Positions 1 through 46,278 of a stretch of DNA of 64,000 bases are shown here, one piece after another. The notes beneath the pieces are model-generated. The model saw only the letters and a program-made list of their open reading frames with translations. It was not told the origin of the DNA and searched no databases. Where the stretch lies: positions 16,540,001 through 16,604,000 of the forward strand of contig NC_134152.1 of NCBI RefSeq assembly GCF_033958435.1. Reading direction: 5' to 3'. Source of the stretch: Carettochelys insculpta. Its lineage: Eukaryota; Chordata; Testudines; Carettochelyidae. The position numbers and the translations under genes were made by a program. Position 1 is the stretch's first letter, and each line of letters starts with the position of its first letter.

Positions 1-345
1 GGGTGGAAGTCTCTCTTAGCAGCTAAGATACTGGGGTGCCTGCTAAGATAGTCGGGGGGACTACTTCAGCTACATCAACATTCCAAGTGGCTTTGAAGCT
101 GCAGACCACAGAACCCCCCCATCACACCCCACCAAAAATATTTTTGGGAGCTTGCTGTCCATTGCAGACACCTGCTGCTTTTATATTTTGGTTATACAAT
201 CTTTTTGCTAATATCTGCTATCTGTTTTCATGCCTTGTCCCCCTCAGAAACACAGTGGGGGGGCATGCCAGAATAAAAATATGCCAGAATTATCTGTCAA
301 GCACAGTATTACCTAAAGCCGGGAGCTTCAGGAATTGCTACTCAC

Positions 346-33992
<33,647 letters not shown>

Positions 33993-34566
33993 CGCCGGCC
34001 GGGCTGACAGGAGCAGCCGCCCGCAGCCCTTCCGCCTCCTAGTGCTCGGAGACTGGCGCATGCGCGTTAGCCGCAGTGACGCCACTGGCCCGGACGCCAC
34101 TGGCAGGGGTCCTTCCCTAAGGCGGCTGCCGGCGCTACCTCGGAGCGGCCCAGTTCTCCCGCTCCGTGCGGGCTCATGGAGGCACCCTTCCCCCGCCTGC
34201 TCCTTAGGAGGAGGAGGTGGCGGGAACGCCGCAAGCCCATCGTGCGTAGGCAGGTGGAGCAGAACGGGCAGGAGGCGCCGCACCCCGCCGGCAGCCGTAG
34301 AGGGGAGTGACTCCCTGCCCCGCGCCTCCCTCGTGAGGGGGGAGGGGAGCCGACACCTTCCCGGTGCCCTTCCTGCGGCGCGGCCACCCCCGACGTTCGG
34401 GAGGCAGGCCCAGGGCATGGCTGCCCTACAGATGGAGTGCTGGGTTCGGGGATTTGAATCACCTACAGGCGGGGGATTCCTCCCAGCTTCTCTCCCGGGG
34501 AGAGGGAGAAGAGGGTGAACGGAGCCGCCCGTAACAAGGGGGCATGACAGCGAGCTGGAGCCTTGG

Positions 34567-34887
34567 AGCTCGTCTACACGAGGCAGAAGATCCAGGATGC
34601 CGCATTGGAGCTTCTGGGGTTCGATTTAGTGTGCTCAGTAGGAATGCGCTAAATCGAAGCTGAGGGTGCCCCTGTGGACTGCCCCACTCCTCATCGTCGC
34701 TGGCTGGTGCTGTGAGGTGGCTGTTGAGAGGAGTTAGGGAAGTTGAGGGAATTAGCTTCTCTGGTCAGCCTCCCACTGTGGAGCTGCACCAGAAGTTTGA
34801 CTTCAGGTGTGTTGACTCCAGCTATGCAAATCTCGTAGCTGGAGTTAGGTATCTTAGGTCGAATTTCTTTTGTAGTGTAGACTTGCC
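34567..34887. mobile_element. Harbinger-type MITE just upstream of the ERCC4 CpG island
   Basis: Termini GAGCTCGTCTACACGA and GTGTAGACTTGCC with inner TTCGATTTAGTG and CTAAATCGAAGC inverted words. Lies about 575 bases upstream of the start codon. Confidence 0.75.
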
Positions 34888-35280
34888 TCGAGGTATGCAC
34901 CAGGTATTTTGCTCCACCACCTCCCTGTCTTAGGGTGGCAACGTGTTGCAGAGTGTAATATGAATGAGGCAGTTCCCACCCCTTAAAGCTATTGTTTCAA
35001 GCTGTCTGTATACTCAGCCCAGGCATTTTGGATCATGTTTTCAAATTTTTCTTTGCATCTGTGGTGAGTGGAAGTATATTTTAATGAAGGCTGAGATTCT
35101 GCTTTTGTCATGTGACCCTAGTATATGGAGTCCTGAGTCAACGGTTCTTGTCCCCTAATCCAGCCCTGGCCTCAGTCTCTTGTCTAGGGAGAAACAACAC
35201 GACTCTGGCCCTTCTGTTGGCTGGGACTCCCTCCTTTTTCATCAGCCTGTATGTTTAGACCGTCCTCTGGAACCCCACTC

Positions 35281-35397
35281 ATGCATCTGGCAAAGTGGGT
35301 CTTTCCCAATGAAAACTTATGCCCAAAAATATTTTAGTTTATAAGGTGCCACAGGACTTGTTTTTGAAGATACAGACTAACTGGGCCACCCTTCTGA
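35281..35397 (+). repeat. Penelope 3' tail
   Basis: CATCTGGCAAAGTGGGTC, TTTATAAGGTGCCACAGG and GATACAGACTAACTGGG match the tails at 30.7 and 46.3 kb. Confidence 0.75.
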
Positions 35398-35526
35398 TAG
35401 GGGTAAGAGAATACTCCCCCAGAACTGCTTTTAAGGGTGGGTGAGTGGGAAGGAGATATACCACAAAACTTAACACATTGAGGGACAACAGGAAGCAATA
35501 ATCTTGTCTCCAATCTCCTGTGGTAT

Positions 35527-35890
35527 GGCTGTGTGTACGCTGGAGACTTCTGTCGACGGAAGGCCCCTTGTGTCGACAGAACTCGGGGAGCATCTACACT
35601 CATAAAGCCTTCTGATGATAGAGTCTAGACAACTCTGCTCATGCCTTGGCAGAGTCGCTTCTCAGAAATTTGAGGCACAGCTCTCTGTCGATAAAGCACT
35701 GTCGACAGAAGTGCGGTGCAGATGCTTTTGTTGCCAGAGAGGACTTCCAGTTCCTGGGCAGCTCTGTTTGCAGAGCTGCCATTCCTTTTCCTGTCACTAG
35801 AAGGTAGTGCAGTCTGGCTGTTCTCTGTTGACAGAGCAAGTTGTGTGTAGCAGCAATCTGTGGACAGTCTGCTTTCTGATAGACAGCTAA
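35527..35890. mobile_element. Partial MITE of the GTCGACAGA family
   Basis: Left end GGCTGTGTGTACGCTGG and repeated TCTGTCGACAGA / CTGTCGATAAAG words, as in the MITE at 63542-63970. The right terminus is not recognisable. Confidence 0.6.
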
Positions 35891-35899
35891 TGGACTTGC

Positions 35900-36714
35900 A
35901 TGCATTTTCCACTCTCTTGTGATGCATGAACACTTAACATTTCCTGATAAAGGTGGGTCATACTTGCTAAGAAGCTCAAGTATACCAAGAAAGTTTCCGT
36001 GTGCAGGGCCACTGATGTATTAACTGGAACCAAACAAAGCCAATCCCTGTTCAGAAAGAAAAAGAATGACTTTCAGTATGCGTTCAAGGAGTTTTTTCCA
36101 GTTATCAGTTTCTGTGTTTATTTCATTCCAGAGTAAGTTTTCAAGTGAACTGTCAGCTAACGCTACTCTACTAGCTGATTTTCATGTAACATAATTATCT
36201 TTATGTCATACTGAAGTTTCATGTGCAGGTATTTGGTCTTTCAACTTCCTCCAACTTCTACTGATGCTCCAGCTGGATGGATCACACGGTACTGGTGCAT
36301 ATGAAGTATTACAGTTAAAAATGAAGCCCGCTTTTCCATACTCCAGCAGAGACAGCTTTTTGTGTAGATCTCTCCATTTGGAAGCGTTTTTCTCAGCAGA
36401 TAAGAGGGAAAAAACATAATTTTCAGCATCTTTTGGTATATTACTTATAATCTGAAAACAACTAACTTTGAAAAATGTCTGCCTTTGAGAAACATCGTTC
36501 TAATCAAAAAGTTCAGTATCAGGTTGTGATTCCACTGTTGTTACTCTGTGCTAGTGTAAATTCTGGCATAAGTTCTCATGAGTTCTTGCTCTTGCTGCAT
36601 TGCATCTCCGAGGCCCTCATTTTCTGCTTTTGGAGTCTTTAAATTGAGCATAGTTTCTGCATCTGTGGCTATTGTTGGAATGTTTGTGTCTTGATTAATG
36701 ACCTAATTTTGAGC
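35900..36714. other. Unassigned intergenic DNA
   Basis: AT-rich sequence between a MITE and a CR1 3' end. No gene or repeat recognised. Confidence 0.4.
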
Positions 36715-39640
36715 CAATAAACATAAGAACATAAGAATGGTCATACTGGGTCAGACCACAAGTCCATCCAGCCCAGTAGCCTGTCTGCTGACAGTGGCCA
36801 GTGCCACCTGCCCCAGAGGGCGTGGACTGAAGATGATGATCAAGCGATTTGCGTTCTGTCATCCATCTCCAGCCTCTGACAATCAGAGGCTAGGGACACC
36901 ATTCCTACCCTTGCTAATAGCCTTTTATGGACCTAACCTCCATGAATTTATCTAGCTCTTTCTTAAACTGTGTTATAGTCCTACACTTCACAGTCTCCTC
37001 TGGGAAGGAGTTCCACGGGTTAACTATGCACTGAGTGAAGAACAACTTTCTTTTATTAGTTTTAAACCTGCTACCCATTAATTTCATTTGGTGTCCTCTA
37101 GTTCTTGTATTATGGGCACAAGTAAATAATGTCCTTATTCACCCTCTCCACACCTGTCATAATTTTATATACCTCTATCATGTCCCCCCTCAGCCTCCTC
37201 TTTTCTAAACTGAAAAGTCCCACACTTTTTAACCTCTCCTCATACTGGACCTGTTCCAAGCCTCTAATCATTCTAGTTGCCCTTTTCTGAACCTTTTCCA
37301 GTGCCAGGATATCTTTTTTTAGGTGTGGAGACCACATCAGTACACAGTATTCAAGATGCGGGCATACCATAGATTTATATAGGGGCAGTAAGATACTCCT
37401 TGTCTTATTTTCTATCCCTTTTTTGATAATACCTAACATCCTATTTGCCTTTTTGACTGCCTCTGCACACTGTGTGGATGTTTTCAAGGAACTATCCATG
37501 ATAACTCCAAGATCTCTTTCCTGATTAGTTATAGCTAAATTAGCCCCCATCATATTGTAAGTATAGTTGGGGTTATTTTTTCCAATATGCATTACCTTAC
37601 ACTTATCCACATTAAATTTCATTTGCCATTTTGTTGCCCAGTCACTCAGTTTGATGAGAACTTTTTGACGTTCTTCACAGTCTGCCTTTGTCTTGACTAT
37701 CTTGAACAGTTTAGTGTTGTCTGCAGACTTTGCCACCTCACTGCTCACCCCCGTCTCCAGATCATTTTTGAATAAATTGAACAGAATTGGTCCTAGGACT
37801 AACCCTTTGGGGACACCACTAGTTACCCCTCTCTATTTGGAAAATTTACCATTTATGCCTACCCTTTGTTTACTGTCTTTTAACTAGTTCTCAATCCATG
37901 AAAGGACCTTCCCTCTTATCCCGTGCCAACTTAATTTACATAAGAACCTTTGATGAGGTACCTTGTCAAAGGCTTTCTGGAAATCTAAGTATACTATATC
38001 CACTGGATTTCCCCTGTCTGCATGTTTGTTAACCCCTTCAAAGAACTCTAACAGATTAGTAAGACATGGTTTCCCCCTGCAGAAACCATGTTGACTTTTG
38101 CCCATCAAATCATGTTCTTCTATGTGCCTGCCAATTTTATTCTTTACTATTGTTTGCACTAGTTTGCCCAGAACTGACGTTAAACTTACCGGTCTGTAAT
38201 TGTTAGGGTCACCTCTAGAGCCCTTTTTGAATGTTGATGTCACATTAGCTATCTTAAGTCATTAGGTATGGAAGCTGATCCAAAGGACAGGTTACAAACT
38301 AGTGTTAATAGCTCTGCAATTTCCCATTTGAGTTCTTTCAGAACCCTTGGATGAATGCCATCCAGTCCTGGTGATTTGTTAATGTTAAGTTTATCTACTT
38401 GTTCCAAGACCTCCTCTAATGACACTTCAGTCCGGGACAGTTCCTCAGTTTCATTTCCCACAAAAGGTGCAGGTTTGGGAATCTCCCCAACATGCTCAGC
38501 TGTGAAGACTGAAGCAAAGAAATCATTTAGTCTCTCTGCAATAGCTTTATCATCCTTGATTGCTCCTTTTGTATTTGTAGCCTCTAGGGGACCCACTTTT
38601 TTTTATGAGGCTTCCTGCTTCTAATGCATTTAAAAAACATTTGGTTATTACTTTTTGAGCGTTTGGCTAGCTGTTCCTCAAAATCTTTTTTGGCTTTCCT
38701 TATTACAGTTTTACATTTTATTTGGTAGTGTTTATGTTCCTTTCTATTTACCTCACTAGGATTTGCCTTCCACCTTTTGAAAGATGCCTTTTTATCCCTC
38801 AGTACTTGTTTTACATGGGAGTTAAGCCATCGTGGCTCTTTTTTCGGTTTCTTAGTATGTTTTTTAATTTGGAGTATACATTTCAGTTGGGCCTCTATTA
38901 TAGTATCTTTGAGAAGCTTCATGCAGCTTGCAGGGTTTTTGTTCTAGTCACTCTGGCTTTTAATTTCTGTTTAACTAACCTCCTCATTTTTGCATAATTC
39001 CCCCTTTTGAAATTAAATTCCAGAGTGTTAGACTGCAGAGGTGTTCTTCCCACCACAGGAATATTAAATGTTATTACATTATGATCACTGTTCCGAAGCG
39101 GTCCTGTAATATTGACCTCATGGACCAGATCCTGCACTCCACTCAGTACTAAATTGAGAATTGCCCCTCCCCTTGTGGGTTCTCGTATCAGCTGCTCCAA
39201 GAAGCAGTCATTAACAGCATCATCATCATCATCATCAATAACCATGGGCTCAGTGCCCGTTGGTGTCTGATGCCTCTCTCAGTATTCCTTCCATCTTACC
39301 CTATCCACTGCAGAGTGGCTTAGTCTCTGTAGACCAGCTCTGCACCAATCTACTACATCATCTATCCATTCTCTGTGGGGTCTGCCTCTCCTATTTGAAC
39401 CATCCATTATGCCGAATACTAGGGTCTTGATTTTTCGTTTGTCGTTCATTCTGCAAATATGTCCAAATAGTTGTAGCTTCCGTTTTATAACCTTCTGCAG
39501 CAGGTTCTCTTTCGGCTGTATCTTCCTATATAATTCCTCATTGGTGGCCTTGTGCATCCATCCTATTTTCAGAATCTTTCTATAACAATTCCTTTTGAAT
39601 GCCAATATTCTTCTTTTCGAATCTTTCATTATCACCCGTC

Positions 39641-41011
39641 TCACATCTGTACAACATGTTGCTGAACACACGTTTTCAAGACGCCCAGCTTCGTTCTTAA
39701 GCTAATTGCTTTGCTTTTCCAGATCTTATCCATCGCCTTCAAACTCGTTCTTGCTTTCGCTAGTCTAGTTGCTATTTCCTTCTTACAGTCTAGAGCATAC
39801 GTTATGTTGCTTCCCAGATATGTGAACGTCTCTACATTTTCTAGTTCAATACCATCCACACTGATCTTCCTTCGTATTTCCTTATCTCCAAATACCATTG
39901 TTTTTGTTTTATCAATATTGATAATCAGTCCGTACTGCTTCCCTTCTTCGTTTAACACCTGCACCGTTTTCGCTAGCTTCTCCTCATCTTCCTCAATGAT
40001 AACTATATCATCCATGAACCTCAAGTTGTTAATTCTTTTCCCATGCACAGATATCCCTTCTGCCTCTTCCTTGATCTTGTCCATTGCTTTCTCCAGATTT
40101 GTGATTAATAGACTTGGTGATATTGGATCTCCTTGTCTTGTACCTCTACTTGTTTTGAACCAACTTCCCAACTCCCCGCATATTCTCACCGCTGTCTCCG
40201 CATTATCACTGGTGTCTTTCAACAACCGTATTAGTCTGCTATCCACTCCACATGACTCCAACACTGCCCAAGTCACTTTCTGATCTGTAATGTCAAATGC
40301 CTTCTGAAAATCAACGAAGCAAGTGTATATGTTTTTGTTCTTTCGTCGAGCTTTCTCCACTATCAGTCTTAGTGCCAATATCTGCTGTATGGTACTTCTA
40401 TCTTTTCTGAACCCTGCTTGCTTGTCTGCTACATGTTCTTCTATCTGTGATCTTAATCTCTCAGTCAGTATCATCATCAGCACCTTACCTCGATGACTCA
40501 TTAGGGCAATCGTTCTGTAGTTCTTGCAATGCAATGTACTTTCTTTCTTGGGTGTTGTCACTAGCACAGATCTTGCCCATTCCTTAGGTGCCTTCCCTTC
40601 TTTCCATGCTATATTACATAGTCTGTGTATTTCCTGAATCATGCTTTCTCCGTCATGTTTGATCATCTCTCCCGTGATCTTATCATTTCCAGGGCTCTTG
40701 TTGTTCTTTAGGCGTTTCGCTGCTTTTTCTGCTTCCTCCTTTGAAATATCGTTGATGCTCTCGATGCTTGGGGGAGATATCTCTTTCAATTCTTCAGTCA
40801 GTCTCCCTGAGACACTCGAGTCCAACTGTGCTTTGTATAGATCGGTGCAATATCTTGTCCATAGCTGCACAGTCTTCTCCCTGTTCATGAGCACTTCCTC
40901 GTTCTCATCGTTGATCACAATCTGCTTCGATTGCCATTTCCTATCAATATTCCTAATTGTCTTATACACCTCCCTGGTCTTACATTCACCGTAATACCTC
41001 TCTATCTTCAC
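39641..41011 (-). pseudogene. RTE-like reverse transcriptase
   Basis: 456-residue frame. Order of motifs: NNKSPGNDKITGEMIK near 105, NYRTIALMSHRGKVLMMI near 165, QAGFRKDRSTIQQI near 197, CFVDFQKAFD near 235, GTRQGDPISPSL near 290, and the catalytic box FMDDIVII near 333 (usual F-A-D-D), then KTKTMVFG and TFTYLGSNI. It copies LINE RNA at a nicked target. The C-terminal part continues out of frame at 39279-39671 (GRPHREWIDDVVDWC with DRVRWKEY). Confidence 0.88.
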
Positions 41012-41012
41012 A

Positions 41013-41477
41013 TTACTCCTCTAACCATTTCTCCTTATCCTTTCTGGCTGCATTCCTTACCTCATTGCGTTTCATTGTATATTGCTGTTCTGCCATCTCA
41101 GAAACATCTCTTCTGATCTTCAACGCTCTTTTCTCTTGAACCAACTTCAGTGTCTTCTGGGTAATCCACTTCTTACTGATCTTTTCTTCTTCTGGAACAG
41201 TCTGCTCAATTATCTCTTCTATAGCACTGGCTATCCCTGCAACTCTCTTATCTAGGTCTTTCTCTGTGGTGATATTCTTAATCTTCTCTTTTGAGTGCTG
41301 TTCTGTATGCATTCTCTGTTTCTTCCTCACATAGCCTCGCCCCATCTCTTCTATTCTTAAACTGCGTCTTACATTTTCTTTTGAGTTTTTATCTTGATGT
41401 TTGCGATCACTAGACTGTGGTCTGAGTCTATAGCCACTCCTTGGAAAGTTCGGCACTGCTGTACTGATTTTATCCAT
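41013..41477 (-). pseudogene. RTE-like element, linker between endonuclease and RT
   Basis: 154-residue frame, Lys/Glu rich (EEIIEQTVPEEEKISKKWIT, KEKWLEE). It continues into the RT frame with a frameshift. No catalytic motif of its own. Matches the usual region before the RT domain in RTE proteins. Confidence 0.7.
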
Positions 41478-42661
41478 CTTCTTATCAAAATCATATCTAT
41501 CATATTCTTGGACTTCCCGTCATTTGATCATCATGTCCACTTCCTATAGTCCTTTTGTTGGAATCTCGTGTTGCAAATCACCATCTCATGCTCTGTAGCA
41601 AACTCTAACAGTTTCTCACCTCATTTGTTTCTTTCTCTATATCCAAACCTTCCCATGACTCTCTCCCAACCTTCATTATCTGTTCCATCCTTTGCATTCT
41701 AATCTCCTCTGATGATCAACACATCTTTCTTTGGTATCTCCTCCACCATCTTTGTCAAGTCTTTATAAAATAGCTCAATCTCTTCCTCCATACCGTCCGA
41801 CGTGGGTGCATACACCTGAATGACTGAGATGTTGAATGGGTTTTGCTTTGAATCATGTGATCATCATTCTTGCACTCTCCGGTTTGTATCCTAATAATGC
41901 TTTTCTAGCAGTTTTGCTAAGAAGGAATCCAACTCCTGCTTCATGCTTCGTTTTGTTTCCTGACCAAATGACTTCACAACTGCATATCTCTCCTGATCCC
42001 GTCCAACATACCTCTGCCAGTCCAAGTATATCACATCAATATCTCTCCATTTCCTTGTGAAGCAGCTCTGATTTTCCAGTTGCCCACAGTGTTCGGATGT
42101 TCCATGTTCCAATGGATAACATATGTGTAAGGTGTAATTTTCTTTCTGTAGCCAAGTTATCAACCCAACCCAGATTGCTCGATTGGTATCGCGGACCTTG
42201 TTTATCCGGGTGATGTCCGAGCTGGCATCTTTTAACACTTGGTTGTACTGGCATCAGATTTCATTCATATTATTGTTTGACGGTCAGCGCATTGACACAC
42301 GTGACCAACCCTCCTCCTTCATCCAGGCTTGGGACTGGCATGGAGCTCTCAGTGGCTTCATGGCGGAGTTATTAATGGCATCGAGAAATCTTATTTCTGC
42401 ATCTCGTCCTGATGTGACATGTCAATATGGGGATAATTGAAATCCCCCATTACTAGTGAGTGTTTTATTTTGGTAGCCTCTCTAATCTCCCTTAGCATTT
42501 CAACATCACTATCACTGTCCTGATCAAGCCATTGATAATTTATCCCTACTGCTATATTCTTAGTAAAGCTTGGAATTACTATCCATAGCGATTCTAGGGA
42601 GCATTTTGATTCATTTAAAATTCTTATTTTTTTTGATTCTACATTATCTACTGAGACTCTA

Positions 42662-42886
42662 TGGGCCCTTTTTTTCGAAACAGTAGCCTTCATGGTGCCT
42701 TATATTTTTGATCCCTGGTCTGTTCTTTTGAAAGAGTGGGGGCTGTGTGGACGCTCTTTTGAAAGGGCAGATCAGTCTTTTGTTCTGGTTTTCGGTGTGT
42801 GGATGCACTCTTTCAAAAGAAGTTCTTTTGAAAGAGATCTTCTGGGAGGATTTTTTTCAAAAGATCACTGTAGTGTGAACATAGCC
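42662..42886. mobile_element. Half MITE of the TTTCGAAAGAGC family
   Basis: Right end GTGTGAACATAGCC at 42886; the interior is the reverse complement of 33068-33120. The left terminal repeat is missing where it meets the CR1 endonuclease remnant. Confidence 0.65.
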
Positions 42887-43042
42887 TGTCTGTATTAGAA
42901 ATCAGATATTTTCCTAGGTGGCCTAGATACCATAGTGGACTAAATTAAAGGCAAGAGCATTTGCCTTGATCTGACCATATTAGATGTTACACATCCTCTC
43001 TCTATTAGCTCAAGTATAGCATTACAGTATGGTTTATTAGTA

Positions 43043-44142
43043 CAGATAGTCCCCAGCTTACAAGCAGGTTGTGTTCCAAACACCTGGTCCTAACTTGATT
43101 TGATCGTAAGTCAGAAATACCCTTATACTGTAACCCATGCAGGTACATGAGGGTTGTGTGGAATGCAATCCTCATGTACCTTGAAGTTTGCTTCAGTCAG
43201 GGAGGACGTGGGTTGGGTCTCTGGGAGGGGGCAGGGTGGGTTAAGCCTGGGGTGGGTTAGGGCAGCTGTGGAGGTGGGAGGGTGCAGTTGAGGTGGGGCT
43301 TGCAGGTTGTTGGACCAGGGCAGCAGGGGGTTGGGACGGGGGTTGAGCCTGTCCAGGGGGTTGGAGCCGGGGCTGTGGGGGTGATGGGTAGTGGGGTTGG
43401 AGCCGGAGCCCCACGTGCAGGGGAATGTGAGCTGGGGCTGGGGGTGGTTGGGAGGGGGGTTAAATGGGGTGAACTGGGTTTGGGGGGTTAGCTGGAGGAG
43501 TAGAGCCTCATGTGCCTTCAGTGGCTGACAGCCCAGGCGGGGGTGGGTTGAGCTGGAAGGAGGGATAGAGGCCCTGAACATGCTGGCGGTGGCTGACAGC
43601 TGGAGACCCAAGCACAGGGCGGGGGGCTTGAGCTGGGGCCGTGGGAGGGAAGGGTTGAGCTGGGTGGGGAGGTTGAACGGGGTGCACCGGCAGCAGCGTA
43701 CTTGAGTGGAGGGGAGCCAGAGCCCCAGGCACTGGTTGAAGTTGGAGCCCCATGCATGGGGGTGTGATCTGGGGCCACATGGGGGGTGTTGAATGGCAGT
43801 GCACTGGGGTGGGGTGCTTGGGGGGGCAGGTTGGAGCCCTGCATGTGCTGAGCCAGCTGCGGAGGGGGTGGTGATCTGGAGCCATATGGGGGTTGGGGGT
43901 ATTGGGTCTAGGTCTGTTGGGGTTGGGGGTGTGTGTGTGGGGAGTCAAGGCCCGGGTGTGCAGGGGGATTGGGACAGAGGTGTTGGAGCTGGGCCTGCCA
44001 AAGTTGGAGGGGAGCCTCAGGTATACAGCTGGAGCCAGAGGTGAATTGGGGCGCGCGGGGTGTATGTGTGTATGTTAGCTGGAGGTTGGTTGTAAGTATG
44101 AATGGTCGTAAGTTGATGTACTCAAAAGTTAGGGACCGTCTG
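43043..44142. mobile_element. G-rich mariner/Tigger-like element
   Basis: Ends CAGATAGTCCCCAGCTTACA and, reversed, CAGACGGTCCCTAACTTTTG, with TA at 43041-43042 and 44143-44144. A subterminal palindrome (AGGTACATGAGG with CCTCATGTACCT) sits at 43140-43182. The plus strand carries about 800 bases of G-biased repeats such as GGTTGGAGCCGGGG. No transposase. Confidence 0.8.
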
Positions 44143-44144
44143 TA

Positions 44145-46020
44145 TATTATGGTTTTGTATGCTCATACATGCATTTAACCACTAGAGGGCTGTAATTTGC
44201 CAGATTTGCTGGAGTAATAGGTAGGACTGTGTTCTGATTTTGTGTAATTATTTTAAATGAAATTAATTATATTAAAACTTTATATTTTTAAACCATAATG
44301 TATACTGTATAATTTAAGAAAAAGTAGTAGTAAGGAAACAGAACAGATAAAGTGGCAAGAGTGTTGTATTAGCTGTCATGTAAGTAAGGATTCAAAGACA
44401 AGGAAAAGACTGGCTAAGGGAATAAAGAGTTATATAATTCTTTATTTTTAACAAATGCTATATATGTCAAACACCAAAGGCTCTAAAGTAAAAGTCATTT
44501 TATATGCAGGCAGTAAACATTTTCATTAAAAGCTATTTTAGATTCATTCCATATAGAACTTGTTTGCAAAAATTATCTTTAATTTTTTTGAATTTCAGCT
44601 ATAGAGTGGCAAAATATTTTGTCAGGTAGACAAATACAAGAGAAATATCAAGAAAAATACTTGCGTAATGGAATGTTAATTCATATTGCACATATATTAT
44701 AGATGTATGTAAAAATAGCTGAACAGAGTTTCAGTACACTTTAGCTTTTATGCAGTTTTAACTACATAACAGAGGTGCCAAGGGGAATGACATACCTGAA
44801 GTTAAAGGCCTTAATCTTTTAAGTGCCAGGTCTTCTATTTCTTGTTAGCACTGAATTAATAGAATACTAGTAATGAGATTATATCTGACTGACTAACATG
44901 CCTCTAACACAAACCAGTTATTTAGGAGTTTTAAAATTAAAAACTTAGTCATGTTTTCACTTTAGTTTCAAAATTTCAGAGTCACTGTAAGGTGTCCCCC
45001 CTTTCATACTTCTCCTCCACAGGTCTGATTTACTTACATGACATTAGCACATATATCTATGCCTACTTTGTATTTTTCCATAGGGTCTTTAACATAGCGG
45101 TGATGTTTACAATCTTGTCATCAAGGGCCTGATTGAAAGCCCAGTAAAATTAGTGGGAGTCTTTCCACTGACTTCTGTGAGCTTTGGATCAGAAGTCAAA
45201 TACTACAATCCCATTTTCGACGTGACAACAATTACCTATTTTGCATTGGCAGACAATTTGTCCGTGTAGAAGAGACTATATAGTCCCTGTAACTTTTTTC
45301 TGTATGACTCCAAACTCTCATCTTTTAGAAGATTTAATGTATGTTTGATGTTTGTGTTTACACATCAATTTAGATTTACATTTTTAATTATTTTTAAAAT
45401 GCATTATTTGCTAATTGAGAAACATGGAGCATGTTAACTAGTTCTAATGTCATAAGTGAGATAGGCAGTGTAGTTCATTAGCAGGTGTACCAAGGCAGGC
45501 ATCCACTTACTCAAGCAGCGGCACCTTAAAAACACATAAATAGCAGAATTTACCTCGTGACATAAAAATTCTGTGAAAATGAGATCACCTGCATAATAAT
45601 GTGATACGAGTCAGTTGAAAATAGTCTTATTATCTGGATCAGTAATTACTGGGGAAAATCAAAGAAAATGCTTTTGACGACTAATTGTTTTGTATTTTTG
45701 ACTTTTGACAAGTTATTAATCATTACAGGAGAGAAAAGAAGTAAGCAAGAATCTGAGTAAGTCAATTATCTACACTTCTGTGTAATGACAACAGTCTCTC
45801 ATGAAAACTGATAACAGTTCTTATATATTATGCAATTAACCTTTTGTTACTGATTTGCAAAGAGCTGAGAAAGACCTCCAATAAGAATAATAGTACTTTA
45901 GTCATACAAGCTTTGCAGAACTTATTTCATATTCTTTTTAAATAAGTAGACATTTCTTTTTTATTTCCTTCCGCCTACTTATCTGGGGAAAATTCACTAT
46001 CAGAGTTAACTACTTCCAGC
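44145..46020. other. AT-rich unassigned DNA
   Basis: No frame over 60 codons with a motif and no recognised repeat. Low GC and lack of insertions make it the plainest stretch of the window. Confidence 0.5.
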
Positions 46021-46278
46021 AGAGAGAATGGTCTGAGTGCATAGAAGGCAGGAACAGCAGGCTGCTCAAACCAAGGAGGAGAACTGGAAGCATATTATCT
46101 CCAGGCGGAAAAAGACAATTCAGGTCTCTCCAGTTCCAGTGGAGTTAAATAACCACTTTCAGCCTCTCTGCACAGGTGATATGGTGGAGATAGCTGGGGC
46201 TGATACCTCACAAGGAATGGATCAGAAGGAGACCCCATGGTTCCTAAGGCATGGCATGCACAGTCCTAGGGATAGCAG

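Larger units (their letters stand above)
39219..42370 (-). mobile_element. RTE-like LINE nested in CR1
   Basis: About 3.15 kb, minus strand. The 3' end is a short TGATGATGATG run (39219-39237), as in RTE/BovB elements. Flanks GCCATTAAT (42371-42379, minus) and GCTGTTAAT (39210-39218, minus) look like a 9-bp target duplication with two changes; the CR1 frame continues across it. The 5' end has an APE endonuclease start (SIGTWNIRTLWATGKSEL) at about 42100. Near full length but broken by several stops. Confidence 0.88.
36715..42660 (-). mobile_element. CR1 LINE, minus strand, split by an RTE-like LINE
   Basis: The 3' UTR at 36720 (CATAAGAATGGTCATACTGG) is followed going 5' by RT pieces: thumb at 37110-37748 (KCKVMHIGKNNPNYTYN), RT core at 37884-38243 (DIVYLDFQKAFDKVPHQR), RT start at 38249-38596 (SPGLDGIHPRVLKEL), EN/linker at 38584-39210, and EN start at 42391-42650 (SLVMGDFNYPHIDMSH). 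Several frameshifts make it dead. The YADD core (SADNT here) has lost its aspartate pair. Confidence 0.9.

Noticed and set aside
43123..44178. Several 80-160 codon frames
   Set aside because: Shadows of the G-rich repeat within a non-autonomous element.
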